Below, one piece after another: positions 51,659 to 64,000 of a stretch of DNA of 64,000 nt (within the stretch, counting starts at the first letter, position 1; every line of letters starts with the position of its first letter). The notes under the pieces are model-generated. The model was given only the letters and a program-made list of their open reading frames with translations, was not told the DNA's origin and did not search any database. The DNA lies in assembly GCF_901933205.1 (NCBI RefSeq), contig NC_044572.1, positions 111,240,965 through 111,304,964 of the forward strand. The letters are read 5' to 3'. The DNA is from Camarhynchus parvulus (lineage: Eukaryota; Chordata; Aves; Passeriformes; Thraupidae). The position numbers and the translations under genes are program-made.

Positions 51659-53029
51659 GATATGAATAAAAAAATATATGTACTTACTCTATAATGTATA
51701 TTTTTCTGGACAGTGGGGCTCATATCCAAAGAGCTTCATAAAACCTTCACCTTGTCTTAACAATGTCATACAGCAATGACATAGCTCAGAAGAGTTTTCA
51801 AAGACTAATTACATAGAAAGCAACAATGGAATAGGTAATTCCTTAGCTCGTCAATACTAGCAAAAAGACAGTTGTTGCATGTTGAAAACCAGGAAAAATG
51901 GTGATCTTCTTTCCAAAGATCCTATAATTTCTCCATTTTTTAGATCACATGCTGCTTTTTACGCTCAGCCTAAATTGCCATGTGTCCACCTCTGTAAATG
52001 TAGGAATAGTTTCCAAAATACCCAGTAAGGGTTATTACTGTACAGGAGTATTTCTGTTACTTGAGAGACAGATGATGTCTGTGTGTTGCATCCAGCTGAG
52101 ATACTTCCAAAATCAAGCAACACATATAAATTAAATACTTTAACAAACTCATTGGAGCATTTTGCTAAAATTTTAAAACACGAATAAAAATTGTGAGACC
52201 CATTATGAATTACTATACTACTAGGTTGCCTAGCTACAGATTTATAAACTGCTGTGCTATTCAAAATTGTTGCATTTGCCACATATTGTGTGCAAGTAGT
52301 ATGGTTGAAACATGTGACAAGAGTTAAGGTAATTGCCTTCTCAATACTAAGCATGATAAAGGAAAAAAAAGGGGAAATTAACTTTAGATTTTTCAGAAGT
52401 ACATTTCAGGGAAAAATGTGGACTATTTCCTGTCTTTCTTGAAAATATAAACCAAGAAAACTGAAAGAATACATTCAGTTTAACAAAAAAAAAAAAACCA
52501 AAAATGCAGGGATTTAAATTAAATAAAAAAGCTTGCAGAATTCAGTTGCTGATCAAGTAAGACATATCAGTTTGCTTATCAGTATGATGATATTCTGGTC
52601 TCATGATTGTCTCTTCTGGTGTCTAGTCAAATTCCCTGATTGAAAGAATCAAGAATCTTGGGTAACAGAAAGGCAGACTTTTGAAGAAAAGCCAACAAAA
52701 TGAGTGTACTTGCTTTAAGAAAGGACCCGAAGTATAGGATTTCCCCCCGGATTTTTGCTGAGAGCTTCAAACATCATAAAAAAATATTTTTAAAGGAATA
52801 AGATGGACTTGCTTCAGAATTTTAGCTGTCACAAAAGATGACTCTATGAACTGTGTTGTTTCTATGCTTTTTAATGAAAATTCTTATTTATAAGACCTAA
52901 TCTTGGTGCCATTCTTTTTGAATTGGAAAGTCACTCTCCTACTAACTGACTCCCCTCATTTTGCACCTTTCATAGAATTCACCCAAAAAACGCCAAAAAA
53001 CAAAGTCTTGGTTTAGAGCAAAATTTTGG

Positions 53030-53044
53030 GAGAGAGAGAGAGAG
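53030..53044 (+). repeat. (GA)n microsatellite
   Basis: Seven GA units. Confidence 0.9.
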
Positions 53045-54739
53045 TCCCCAGAGGGGCTCTAGTAGGAAGATAAATTAGTTGTATAATCATGTAAAATCCA
53101 TCACTAAAAAGGTAGAAAATTCAAAACTCACATGAAACTTATATGCATGCCACACAATTCATTTATGTAAATGTGATGTTACTAATTAAATAAATACCTT
53201 GTGTTTTGTAAGGGGCGTAGAAAACAATATTGTACTAAAGTTATATGTGCTACAATGACTCAGAAAAATGTTAAATTCCCTGCAATGCAGCAACCTGACC
53301 CCATTGCTTCTCAGCTGGAATATTCTATGGACGCTTCTTGCACATAGTGAAGCCAGGTTCAGTGAATAACACCTGCTCTCTGTCAGTAAGGATGTTTCTT
53401 TCTGAAGCAGGAGAAATGAGGTGGCTTCAGCTGACAAACCAAAAGAGAAGAAAAGTTCCCCAATCCCACCTTCTTTATCCAGAAAATCTCTCTTTTGATG
53501 ATGTGATGCTTCAGTGTTTGGAATGAGTTTATACAGCCATGGTGTTGGACACAGGATAAGGCTCAGGGATGAAATTCACCCCTTGTTCTTGATACAAAGA
53601 GGCAAAACTCCTGATGTGCTGGGCTATTCATGGCTTGTGGAAAATCTTCCCTACTTCTGTCATCCCTTAATTCCTTCCCTGTATGTTTCACTGTTGACTG
53701 AAACACTGCATTTATCTTTCAATATTTATGTTCATTATTTTTTTTTAGCTGCTGACACATTCTGACCACAAGCAAACAAAAAGTAATTTATTAATAATCT
53801 TTGTTTTGGTAAAATTTGGATAGACCTTCTTTCAATAGAATTAGGTACTCCTCTGATCTAAGGGCCCTCCTCAGTAGCCTATCTATGACCTGCTGAAAAA
53901 CAGATAGCTTGGAAGGCTTATACCACAAATAAATATTTCATAAATGTCTTCAGTTTAAGAAAATATTCTTCTTTCAGAAAGAAAATATCCTATATTTAAT
54001 GCAGTACTTTGTGAAATATTTCTCTGTGTTCTGTATTTCTAGTTTAGGAAAAGCCTTGAGGTAGGCATTTTTGTACAGAGCGTGATCAGCAACTTGAAGA
54101 AGTGCTTTATGCTATTAAAAATATGCTAAGCCTAGTAAAAAAAAAATCCACTATTGAGGCCAGGCAATGTACTTGCAACAGTCTGATGCAGACAAATTTC
54201 TTCAAGATTAAACTGTAGATAAATGGTTTCAAAGACAGAGCAAAGCAGCCTTTTGTGATTGCTATTTATTAGTCCAGTCTCAAAATGAAGGGTCAGATAT
54301 TAACCAGTTTAAAAGAATATATTTACACACATACCTGAGATTGTATAAAGCCTCTAAAAGTACACCTGATATATAAAAAACTAAAGCATGTTCTGCCAAC
54401 AAGAAGGAAAAAAAAAACCCTGAAAAAGGAATAATGCCAGGTTCTTCTGGTGTTCTCCTGATGACCTGGTTTTCAACCAACTAATTTTCCTTACTAATGT
54501 GCAGTGCTTTTTCTTCCCAATCATCTTGGTGAAGAAAAAAGATTAGCCAACAAAAGAAATGTATCTTTGTCATATCTGACTTTTGTGTACTCTAAAGCAG
54601 CTATAAAGTGAACTTCATTGAAAATGTGCTATTCTAACAATTTTTTCATTAAATCAAGAGAAGAGAATTGGAGCTGTCATTTGAATCTGATGGAAAAGAT
54701 AGAAGGGTTGAAATGACAACTTTCTGATGGCTTAATGTG

Positions 54740-54925
54740 ATTCACTTAATCACTATTCTTTAAAAATTAATACCTCTATAATTTATCTTCTTACAGAATA
54801 CTCATAAGATTAGAAAATATTATTTCCCACCTGAAGCTTGGAATATTAAGACACAAAATTGGTTTACCCAGGGTTCCATAGTCTTAGATCAGTATCTTAG
54901 CCGCTGAGCTATCCTTTCTACCCAA
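54740..54925 (-). mobile_element. Old tRNA-derived SINE (MIR/CORE-like relic)
   Basis: On the minus strand the head reads ggatagctcagcggctaaga. It contains TAGCTCAGCGG (54901-54911 in reverse), a full match to the RNA polymerase III A box TRGYNNARYGG. About 30 bp on, CCCTGGGTAAACC (54861-54873) sits where a B box should be but is eroded. The spacing fits a tRNA head. Further on, tgggaaataatattttctaa and a region ending gaagataaatta resemble the tail of amniote MIR/CORE-type SINEs (tggggataata... gaggattaaat). The head is too degenerate and lacks a closing acceptor stem, so it is not a working tRNA gene. The left boundary is approximate. Confidence 0.6.
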
Positions 54926-57314
54926 CATGTCTTCTGTAGTAGCATTAAAACCAGAAGTAGCTAAGCAGAATTTAACTGTCAGACACAACAGAAATGACAT
55001 AATATTGGCTCACCCCTTGTCAATGAAAGCTCTAGGAAAAGAACATAAAGAACTATCATATATTTCCTTGTGTTTTCAGTTATAACATAGTAACAACATG
55101 TCATAAGCAGTATTAATGCCTGGTAAAGAGGTCTAAATATTCAGCAGTTTTTGACAGGAGGAAAATAAAGAGTAATATGCTAGAGTGCAGAGGAATTAGA
55201 ATTTAACTCCAGTTCATCATGAATGGGTAAGAGGTCTGCTTAAGAGTAGTTAACCACTTTTAGCAGTAATTGCAAATGATAAGGACATGTTTGTGAAGAC
55301 TTTTAAAAGAGCCTTTTCCATAATTACTTGATTTTTAAAATTATTTTTAAATTAATCTAAGGGCTGAAAGACCTTTTAAGGAAAGATAACAGCTGTACTC
55401 ATCTGAAACATAAATTGAATCCCTATTAGAAATAGCACATTTTACACCAAAAATTTAGAAAAATGGACAAAACTATATTGTCCACCATTAAATTTTTAAA
55501 TATGTCACATTCTCAATGAAAAAAATTGTAGATCAGTCAGCACTGATAACTGCTGTTCACTACTCATGGTCATGAGCTAGAGTTTCAAAAAGCATCATCC
55601 AAATCAAAAAATGAGTTAGTGAGTGACCAAATCAAGACACAGGAAAAAATGCAACTCAGTAAAGTTAGAGGAAAGAAAGGCATCTGTTTTTCTGAGCAGA
55701 GGAAGTAAATGGAAGCAAAGTCCACTTAATATACAAATCTCTGTTGTCCTTTTTTCAGGCGACATTGCTACGACAAATGAAGCATGCAGTAACTGCAGAA
55801 ATCAGTGTTAAGAACAGAAGGAGTTATCACAAGGTACACATTTCCATGACATCAAAACTTCCTATCAGATCTTTCTGTTTTCTGCATTGTTACTCACCAG
55901 GAAGGTCAGTAATCTGTGAGTCTTCATTGTTATGGCTGTTGTTCATGTCAGGTGATGTTGATGTACCCAGGCTGACACCCCAAGCACTGTGACAAGAATT
56001 AAGCTGTCGGCAGAAGGTGACTACATTCAGGCTTGACCTCAGGCTGTGGTCCTTGTTGCTGCTGTTGTTGCTAGGTTAGATGGTTGATTGGTTGGTTACT
56101 GGCTGTTTTTAATCTGGGCTATGTTTGGGTTGTTGGTTTTTTGGGGGGGGGAATGACGACATGCATATATTCAGCCGGTGCTATTGCATAAAAGCACAAA
56201 TTCAATACATTTAATGTCTAACCCACTGTCACCAGTCAGAAGTTAAGGTACTTGTAAATGTGGTAATACAGTTAATAGCAAAAAAAAATTCTATAAAACA
56301 GAATATTTTTTATTATTCCATTATCTTGTGGTCAGAGCAAGAAAACTTTACGATCTCTGTATCTTGATTTCTGTGTGTCATTTCCCAACAGTTATCATTC
56401 TGAGATTATTCTACACTACCTATATCTTTCCTTTCTGTCTAACTTGAGAAGATTGCAGATTGCAAAATTCACTAAGCAATACCTTCTGTGAACTGAGCTT
56501 TAAACTTTGATGTGTCTGTCTGTCTTTGATGTGTGCCGAAAAGTTAATTTGAAGACAAGTTTCAACACCAATTTCAGATGAAGCACAATACTATCATCTG
56601 TGATACTACCTTATAAATTATTAAAAAGGTTAATTTCTGTTGAAAGCTCTTTAGTAAACCATTGTTTATTAATTACTTCTGTTCATTCTCTCTTTAATAA
56701 TAAAAGAAGCAGCATTGATGAATGTGTCTGTTCTGCCTTAGGTATTAAATCCACCTCTAGAGCATGCAAAAAGATTCACAGGACTAAGTCAGCAGTTTTA
56801 ATGATCCTTTACAATGCATTTTCATTAAGATTTGGTCTACTATGCATTTCTCTTGAAGATACATGTTTTCAGGAATTCCAGAATAAAATTATTTCCTGTC
56901 AAACAATAAAGTAAATATCTTTGTAAGCTATCATCTATTTTATGTGACATGAACCAGAATTACAGTACACTACACTAAGAAGTACATTGTGTGCACTGGA
57001 GCTTCTTTGATTAACCTTATTATTTAAATCTGCCAATCCATTATAAAGTACATGACTTTTATTCAGTGAAGTGCAATTATTGTATTGCACTACTGGCAAA
57101 TTTGTTGCTAGAATAGAGATTTTTGGTCTGATTGAATTCAAGTAATAAAAGATGATGAATCATACAGAGCAGCCATAAATCTCAAATAATTTATAACCAG
57201 AATTACAGACTAGCTGATAGATAGTAATCCAATAAAATTTACATGAAACAACACACACTTGTTCTTTATATTCCGTAGTGCTCTTTCTGATGATTCACCT
57301 AATTACATACTTGA
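54926..57314. other. Unique non-coding DNA
   Basis: AT-rich. It contains a G9 run at 56143-56151 after a T run, and a small 8-bp-arm inverted repeat (agtgcaat/attgcact) at 57070-57091. A plus-strand open frame of 104 codons at 56600-56914 has no domain I can identify. Confidence 0.65.
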
Positions 57315-58690
57315 AATCATAGAATCATAGAATATCAGGCTAGAGGGGACCTCAAGGATCATCTGGTCCAAATTTTTTTTGGCAAAAGCAGAGTCTACAG
57401 AAGATGGCTCAGCACCCTGTCCAGATGAATCTTAAAAGCAACCAATATGGAAAACCCACCACTTCCCTGGGGAGATTATTCCAATTGCTGATTGTTTTCA
57501 TTGTGAAATATTTGCCCTTTGTGTCTACTTGGTCTCTGTACAGGAGTCACTTGTACCTATTATTCTTTGTCTTTTCCATGTGACTCCTTGTAAAAAGGAA
57601 GTCCTTTACCTTCTTTATAACCAGCATTTAAATACAGGAACATGGCAATAAGGTCTCCCCTAAATCTTTTTTTCTCAAAGCTGAATAAACCCAGTTCTTT
57701 TTCCTTGTATGTCAGGCTTTTTAGTCCTTCAATCACCTTTGTGACCCTTTCCAGCCTGTCTGCTTCTTTTTTGTATCATCAGAACTAAAACCAAGCACAG
57801 TATTCCAGGTGGGGCCTGACAAGTGGGTAGAGTGCATCTCCACTGGTAACATTCTTGTTGAAGCAACCCAGCATCCTGTTAGCTTTCAGTGCTTGAACAG
57901 CGCAATTCTCACTCATACTGAGTTGTTGATGTCCACCAGGACCCCCAGCTTCCTTTCTAAAGATTAGGTAAATTTTTGACTATGCTACATTCCTGGATTA
58001 TATTTTCCCATAAGCAAGACCTCACACTTGTCCTTCTTGAATTTAATGAGGTTCTGGTAAACCCACTCTTCCTGTAGCCCTGTCCTGCTCCAGGGCTACA
58101 GGAAATAATTTCATGTCTTCCTACTGGGTCGCTCTCCCTTCTGAAGTCTACTTCCCCTGTCAGTTTGATATCATTGACAAACTTTATCAGGGTACAGTTC
58201 ATCCCATTATCCAGATCACTTGTTTAAGATCTTAAACAGCTTTGGGCACCACACAGATCCCTTTGGGACTCCACTTCTGGAAGGTTCCAGTTTGAAAAGG
58301 AGCTGTTCACCACCACCCTCTGTGTGCGCCCTGTCAGCCAGATCCCCACCCACCACACGGACGATGTGTCTGGCTCATACCACATCACTCTCTCCAGAAG
58401 GAAGCTGTTGGTAAACATGTCAAAAGCCTCAGAGAAATCCAGGTAGACAGTGCCCACCTTGCCCCACAAGTGAACAGGTCACTTTGTCAGAGAAGGCAAT
58501 TAGGTCAAATATATTTTCCCTTGCTGAATTCATGCTGTTTTTCCCCAGTCATATGGTTCATTTGACTTGTGCCTGACCCAGAATTCATTCCATAAATTTC
58601 CCAGATACTGAAGTAAGACAGTAAGATGGGCCTATTATTTCTTGGATCCTCCTTTAAGCCAAAGAAAACAAAGATATTGATGTGGTTCTA
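57315..58690 (-). mobile_element. CR1 LINE, reverse-transcriptase part to 3' end
   Basis: The largest CR1 copy, about 1.4 kb, minus strand, 5'-truncated. The 3' end at the left shows atcatagaatcatagaat. The minus frame at 58224-58469 reads TVYLDFSEAFD, matching RT motif A with its catalytic aspartate, and then GRTQRVVVN. The minus frame at 57957-58202 reads CTLIKFVNDIKL, where the catalytic FADD of CR1 should be: the first aspartate is N and the alanine is V. A stop and frame changes separate the two. The order motif A, then motif C, then the C-terminal thumb towards lower coordinates fits the family. Copy long dead. Confidence 0.93.
58069..58104. repeat. 14-bp perfect hairpin inside CR1
   Basis: Arms ttcctgtagccctg (58069-58082) and cagggctacaggaa (58091-58104) are exact reverse complements with an 8-nt loop. 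It is not part of the CR1 sequence I know at this place, so it probably arose after insertion by a templated copying error. Confidence 0.85.
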
Positions 58691-61600
58691 AAATACTTAA
58701 AATATGTCTCTTTAGTCCAGTTTTAGAGGACATTATTTCCTGCTCTTCATTTGACAGTTAACCACTTTGGACTAAGTTGGATTACCTGCAATTAGGAAGA
58801 CTCTAAAAGCATTAACACAAGTAATTTTCTCTTGGTCAATTTTATTGTTGAATGCTGTGAAATATTGACATAGGTAATGCTTTACTAAGATTCAGTATGG
58901 ACATAACATCTAACAGTGTTTATTTTTAGGGAGTATATCAGAATTGTAGAGACATCTTGCATTATACCAATTAGTCAAAGATCTTTCTCATCACACAGTG
59001 TATGCCTCCAAAACTGACACAGATTCTGTTAAAACAATTGTTATTATGGTAACTAACATTAAAAAGGTTTCTGTAAGAAAAAGAACTTCAAAAGATAGGT
59101 TTTAGCTGCCTTCATGTACCATTGGGTACATGAACAATTGTTCCAGGAAAAAGTTACGTCCAAATGGATTTGGAATTTATTTCAGGATTAAGAACCGACT
59201 TGCCTTGTATGGCAAAGATCCTATTGTATGAACGTATATATCTCCTGCCCCCTACTTTCCCCTTAAGGATTTTATTTATTCAGGGAAAACTATTTTTGCA
59301 TAAACATGGTCTTTTTTTTTTCTGTTTTACCTAAATGTGTTCAATAATTAAAGGTTGCAGAGCATTATAACATACATACAGAGATTTTAGAACATGGTAT
59401 TCACTTCTAAGGGGAAAACACTTTGGAAATTTCCAGCTAGGAATTAAAATACAATATCAGTTATGCTTTTTGTGTTCAATTCTTGTTCCAAAAAGTCCAT
59501 TATCGCAGTACATCATAGTAGAAAAAAAAAAGTATAAAAGTAGGGACACAATTAAACTATTCTCGCAGAATTTTTATATTGAAACAGAATAAAATTCCTA
59601 AAATACTCTTAATATATCCTTTTCATGGTTATGGAAGACTGATGCAAAGAGCCAGTGGCACAAAATTTATATATGCATAAAAATATAAGATATTTGGCTC
59701 TTTATGTGATACGTAAAAGATCATTTGATGTCACAAAATTAGACATTGAGCTGATCCATTCACCTAAGTAAACTTTCATGCCAGTATCAGTGTCTTCTTT
59801 CAGGTGTTTTGTCATACTAAATTATATATGTGTATGGTCAATAGATAATATGAACATAAACATAATTTCTTTTTCTTTGTAAGAGATTTTTTCTTTAACT
59901 CATTTCACAAGATTCTTTGATTTTACCAAATAATGTTTGGGGGAATCAAGGACATTTTAATTCATTTTCATATACCTCAAACAAGAACCTTTCTCTACCA
60001 AACTGAGACTAGCAGAGGGTTTCAGCACTTGGGAGTATAGCAGTGATCATTAGGTCTGCAAACAAAGGGAAGTTATGACTTCTTCCTTTCTTTGTGTAGC
60101 AGATTACTCTGGTAATGCAAGTCTGAGGAAATGCATATGGACTTTGAAGGTAAATTGTGTTAGTCTCTGAAGATTTGTCCTGTCTGATTTGGAGTCTCTG
60201 CTAGTAAGTTACTTTGCCACCTACATTAACAATTGCAGCATAGAAGCAAAGGTCATGTTTTAAATAGCATAATGAAAAGTTCAGAACCTTCTCCCTCCTA
60301 TGCAAATGCCTTGACATTCACTTTATATTAGATGAAACTTTCTTTTTCCTTGTTATTCAGACCAAGAGTTACTTTTCCATGCAGCTCACTTTTTGTATAC
60401 TGCAGTCTCCAGATACTGTTATCAACCACAAAAAGGCATGATTTTGCACAATTATGTTGATTGTATACTGAAATTTTTCAAAGCTTTGTTCAAATTAATT
60501 TGCTTCACTTTTCTTAAAATTTTTTTCTGACAGGATTTTTTGTGTGGTTGATATAACACTAATATTTAAAAGAATCTGCTATACTAAAATCCTCAATGAA
60601 ATGTCCAAATAATATGCATCAAATATATACAGCTGTAATAATAAAGTATTAATCATATTTTCAATGCAATGTGGGTTCTTAGCCTCAGAATCAAGACTGT
60701 CTTAAAAAAACCTGTACAAATAATCCCATAAAATATGAATGCTTTAAAATCTCTAAGGCAACAATCAAGGTGATATAAAAGTCAACAAAAATAATCTCTA
60801 CAGGGCACAAAAATGAGAGAGGGGAGGAGAGAAGGATGAATTGGTTATATTCTTCTTTAGCAACTGTAAAACAAACTCTCTGTCTAGGAACTAGAATTTA
60901 TCATTATTCTTTGTGATTCAAGCATCTCCATAAACAAATATTTCAAACATGCAAAATAAATGACCTCTATAAACAAATATTTGATCACAGGGCAATTTAA
61001 AATCCACCTTGCTTCTCCACGCTTACACAAGATGAATTAACTGAGATACTAACTGGTAAAAATGCTCATTACTTTTTTTTCTTATTTTTCTTTTAATTTT
61101 TTTTCTCTTTTCCTTTTTCCTTTTCTTTTTTCTTGCTTTTACCCATTTTTCTTTTTATTGTTTTTACCTGGGTCTATTTATGAACTTTGTTAAACACATT
61201 CATGACAGAAGACAAATCATATTTATGAAATGTTGGTCATGCCATGCTTCTCAACTGCTTGCACTTTCCTCACTTGTATATATTTATTGTGTGACTGAAA
61301 TGAGTGTATTTCTAGGGCATAAACTCAACCTGAGATATAGCTGTAGAAAAGAAGATGTAAAGCAGAATGGCATATTGATTTTATCATTAAAAAGAGATCC
61401 ACATGTGTTTTGATAGTCTGTAGACGCTGTTCAAAATAATTTCATCCTTGCAAAGTAGTTACTACAAAAATTCTGCTGGTCCCTTTGAAGTGTTGATTAT
61501 GTCTGCAAACAAGCATTAGTTTCAGTAGAGTTCATCAATCATTGACAGAACTCTTAATTTGTCGTTCACTTTCTTCTAGATGCAGTCTCCCTGCAACATA

Positions 61601-64000
61601 ATGACATATCCTAGGCCAAACAAACTGGAGGAAAGGTGTTCCAAAACGCCGATTCTGTTACTGAGCAATTCTTTCACTAACCAAAATAAATCTTTTCAGC
61701 ACCTCAGGAATTCTTGAAACTGACTAGTGCTAGAGGAAAGTGGAGAATAAACACAAGAATGGAAGAACAAACTAATCAAAATATTGCTCTGGAATTAACT
61801 TGAAAAAATGCATGATGACAACTAGATTTAGGTCTCCTTAGAAGACTTAGAAGTCAAGAAGACTTAATGAGAAATGCCTCCTTAAGAATCTGAATAGACA
61901 GACAATCAGCAGTAAGACTTATTTTTCACAATAACAAGTTCTAAAGCCCTGGTTGTACAAACTCATTGCAATAATTTATTCATTTCAGTTAGGAAGATGC
62001 ACTGTGTTCCAACTCCCCCTAGTTTCTATCTGTTGTCAGTAGTGGGGGAGCCATAGGTTAATTAAGTTTTATGGCTGAATTAATTTATCTGTATCGAACA
62101 TTTACTTCTGGTTCCTTACTCACAACCTTTTTAAGCGGTAGCTGGCTGCTAAAATAGGTCATGACTGCTGTTTTTAATAGCTCTTAGTTATCTTTGGTAA
62201 TAAGAATTATGTGATATTTAAAAAAAAACCAGATAGAGTGTTCTATATGTATGTGAAGTAGAGCAGAATTACTTTTTTCAAAACTATACACTTATTATCA
62301 AAATATGTGGTGGGTAGAACAGAATAAATAATCTTGCAACACACCTGCCGCCAGGATAATAGACCACGTAGAGTAGCCGAAAATGGATCAATACAACCAC
62401 CAAACTACTGCAAGTTCAAAATTAGCCTTGAAAAAAATATGTTTGTACAGTAGTGAGCTGTGGGAGAACAGAAAGAATTCTTGTCCCATAAAAGAGATTG
62501 AGAATCTACTGAGTGCTTCAATGGAGGGTTCAGGAAAAACACTGAACTTCAGAATAAACACCATAGTCAGAGTACAGAATAACAAGATTTTTGTCAAGGT
62601 ATATTAATATTTCTTATTAAGAAATATTGCTGCAAAGCTTTGTCTCAGAAGGCTGCTTGGGCATTAGAAGCCTTGCCTTTGAGCTTCACTGCTCCAGTGG
62701 AAAAAAATAATCGTCAGAATAAAGTATTTTGTTGTCCAAAAACTGTGGAAAGTGTCAACTAATAATGGAAAGCTTTTTATAGTACCTAGGATTCACAATG
62801 ATAACTGAAGATAACATATACTTGTTCAGATGCATCTACTGAAATATTTGAATAAGTAAAATTCATATAGAGTAATTGTAAGCTTCTTTCTATGTGGAAT
62901 ATAAAACTTTGAAGACAAACTGAGAATAAATGAGCATGTGTGAAACTGAATAATATAAGCTGATGAAAAAAATCACTTTATTTAAAGTGTGTTTCTTATA
63001 ATCCCTCATTTGACCAACACAGTCTTTGAATTAAGAACTTTACAGAGACCATTCATGATTCTGTTCAATGTAAGGTAATGTTCTTAACATCTGAATTAAC
63101 AGCTCTAAGTGGTTTCTCTGCTCCTTACTGGCTGCTACAGGTGAGTTAAAAAGAATGTACTGAAAGAATTGTGTGTAAAATATTTTCTGGTTAAGTGCTA
63201 CATATTTAAAGTTAGCAATATGTTTGCTCAAAGCGAAGACTCAATCATACTCAAAGAAACATTAATATTCTAAGCTTGCTGTTTGTATGTATTGTGTTCC
63301 CTGGGATCACTCTAAATCAGCAGACATGAAAAAATTTCTCACTGGTTGTTGAACTTTAGGACAAAGATGTAGTAGATAATATGTTAGGAAGAAGCTAATT
63401 GTTTGTATTGAGTGAAACAGTAAGATTATGTTTTAAATATTTTGGTTTTCTAGTATAATTAAATTAAAATACTTCATTTATCAGATCCTCTTGAAATGTT
63501 TCATTAATCAAATCTACAGGTCTCTAGGCTCATGACTGCATTGAGACTTTAATTTCTTTCAACACATCTTTTTCTTTTATAATTACTTTTAGGTTTTAAT
63601 GAAAGCAACCTAATTCCACAACTAATTTCAGATATCCTAGAATATTTTCAGATGGTAAATTAATATTATTTTACAAAATATGATAATGAGAGTTCCTTAC
63701 TTTTTTTTTTCTTCTGGTGATGATTTAAAGACCTAAATCTCAAGAAGCAGAAGGGGCATAAACTGTGGGAGCAGAGAGGGGGAAAAAAATCCTTCTATCA
63801 CCATGGTAGCAAGTGGTCTTTGTCAATGCTTATGCTTATGCTTTGAATAAGAGGAGAATAAAGTCATTTAGACTGCAGGACTGCAGTGTTGTTTTGAAAA
63901 TGTACTGGGACCAGACATAACCCACTTTTCTTTGAAGTCTGAAAATGCAATTAAAAACAAGCAAGGTGTTAGCATGCTTACACTGAAGGCCATGAACTTC
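58691..64000. other. Unique non-coding DNA
   Basis: AT-rich, with a long pyrimidine-rich stretch at 61071-61170. Open frames under 80 codons. No transposable element or gene recognised up to the end of the window. Confidence 0.65.
61071..61170 (+). repeat. Pyrimidine-rich tract, ~100 nt
   Basis: Mostly T with scattered C, broken by a few purines (taattt, ttgctt, acccat, attg). Low-complexity sequence; no AG acceptor context or exon could be tied to it. Confidence 0.8.

Larger units (their letters stand above)
47981..54739. other. Unique non-coding DNA
   Basis: AT-rich. Small features: a G8 run at 50029-50036, TA runs at 51488-51499 and 51631-51658, and a GA run at 53030-53044. The longest open frame in the window (129 codons, minus strand, 51965-52354) has no recognisable motif and a composition expected by chance. 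Confidence 0.65.

Noticed and set aside
51965..52354. 129-codon open frame on the minus strand
   Set aside because: Longest in the window but without a recognisable domain, initiation context or supporting neighbours. Its length is within chance for 64 kb read in six frames.
54861..54914. Possible functional tRNA gene (minus strand)
   Set aside because: The A box is good but the B box is eroded and no acceptor stem pairs. The flanking SINE-like tail explains it better as a SINE relic.
61021..61200. Pyrimidine tract as a splice acceptor before an exon at 61180
   Set aside because: No fitting AG/exon/donor arrangement, and the downstream frame has no recognisable protein.
1..64000. CRISPR array, prokaryotic operon or phage-like system
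   Set aside because: No spaced direct repeats of CRISPR type, no dense coding and clear avian retroelements throughout.

Overview
The window is AT-rich, non-coding nuclear DNA from a vertebrate, almost certainly a bird and probably a songbird. The main evidence is a set of CR1 LINE fragments. Two of them, and the tail of a third, end in the short tagaatca-type 3' repeats typical of avian CR1, and two still read in pieces of CR1 reverse transcriptase. There are also several LTRs of avian endogenous-retrovirus type, two with clean target-site duplications. No CRISPR array, bacterial-type operon, rRNA, intact tRNA or convincing host exon was seen. The open frames are short (the longest, 129 codons on the minus strand at 51965-52354, has no recognisable domain) and are what chance gives in this base composition. 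I read the window as intergenic or deep intronic DNA.

Layout. 1-3.1 kb: unique DNA with a 62-nt pyrimidine tract. 3.1-4.3 kb: two adjacent minus-strand LTRs. 4.3-12.4 kb: unique DNA with a hexanucleotide purine repeat (7.5 kb) and a 113-nt GGAA-type purine tract (9.0 kb). 12.46-13.63 kb: an LTR inserted inside an older LTR. 13.6-17.5 kb: unique. 17.5-18.2 kb: minus-strand CR1. 21.9-22.3 kb: solo LTR with a perfect 6-bp duplication. 22.3-34.0 kb: long unique stretch with a 22-bp palindrome at 31.1 kb. 34.0-34.8 kb: plus-strand LTR. 40.1-40.3 kb: plus-strand CR1 tail. 43.2-43.3 kb: minus-strand CR1 tail. 46.7-47.3 kb: solo LTR with a perfect 5-bp duplication. 47.8-48.0 kb: a second copy of the first ~165 bp of the 34-kb element. 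54.7-54.9 kb: an eroded tRNA-derived SINE with a good A box. 57.3-58.7 kb: the largest CR1, covering part of the reverse transcriptase with a damaged catalytic motif. 58.7-64 kb: unique.

No genes work together here. The readable biology is the history of insertions: old SINE and CR1 decay, CR1 fragments in both orientations, and several LTR insertions of which at least one is nested. I did not find a previously undescribed coding system. The most useful leads are the two-copy repeat block at 34.0 and 47.8 kb, the nested LTRs, the POU-like palindrome, a small CpG-dense insert at 37.6 kb and the tRNA-SINE relic. Family assignments rest on my reading of the sequence and general knowledge of avian repeats; no database was searched.
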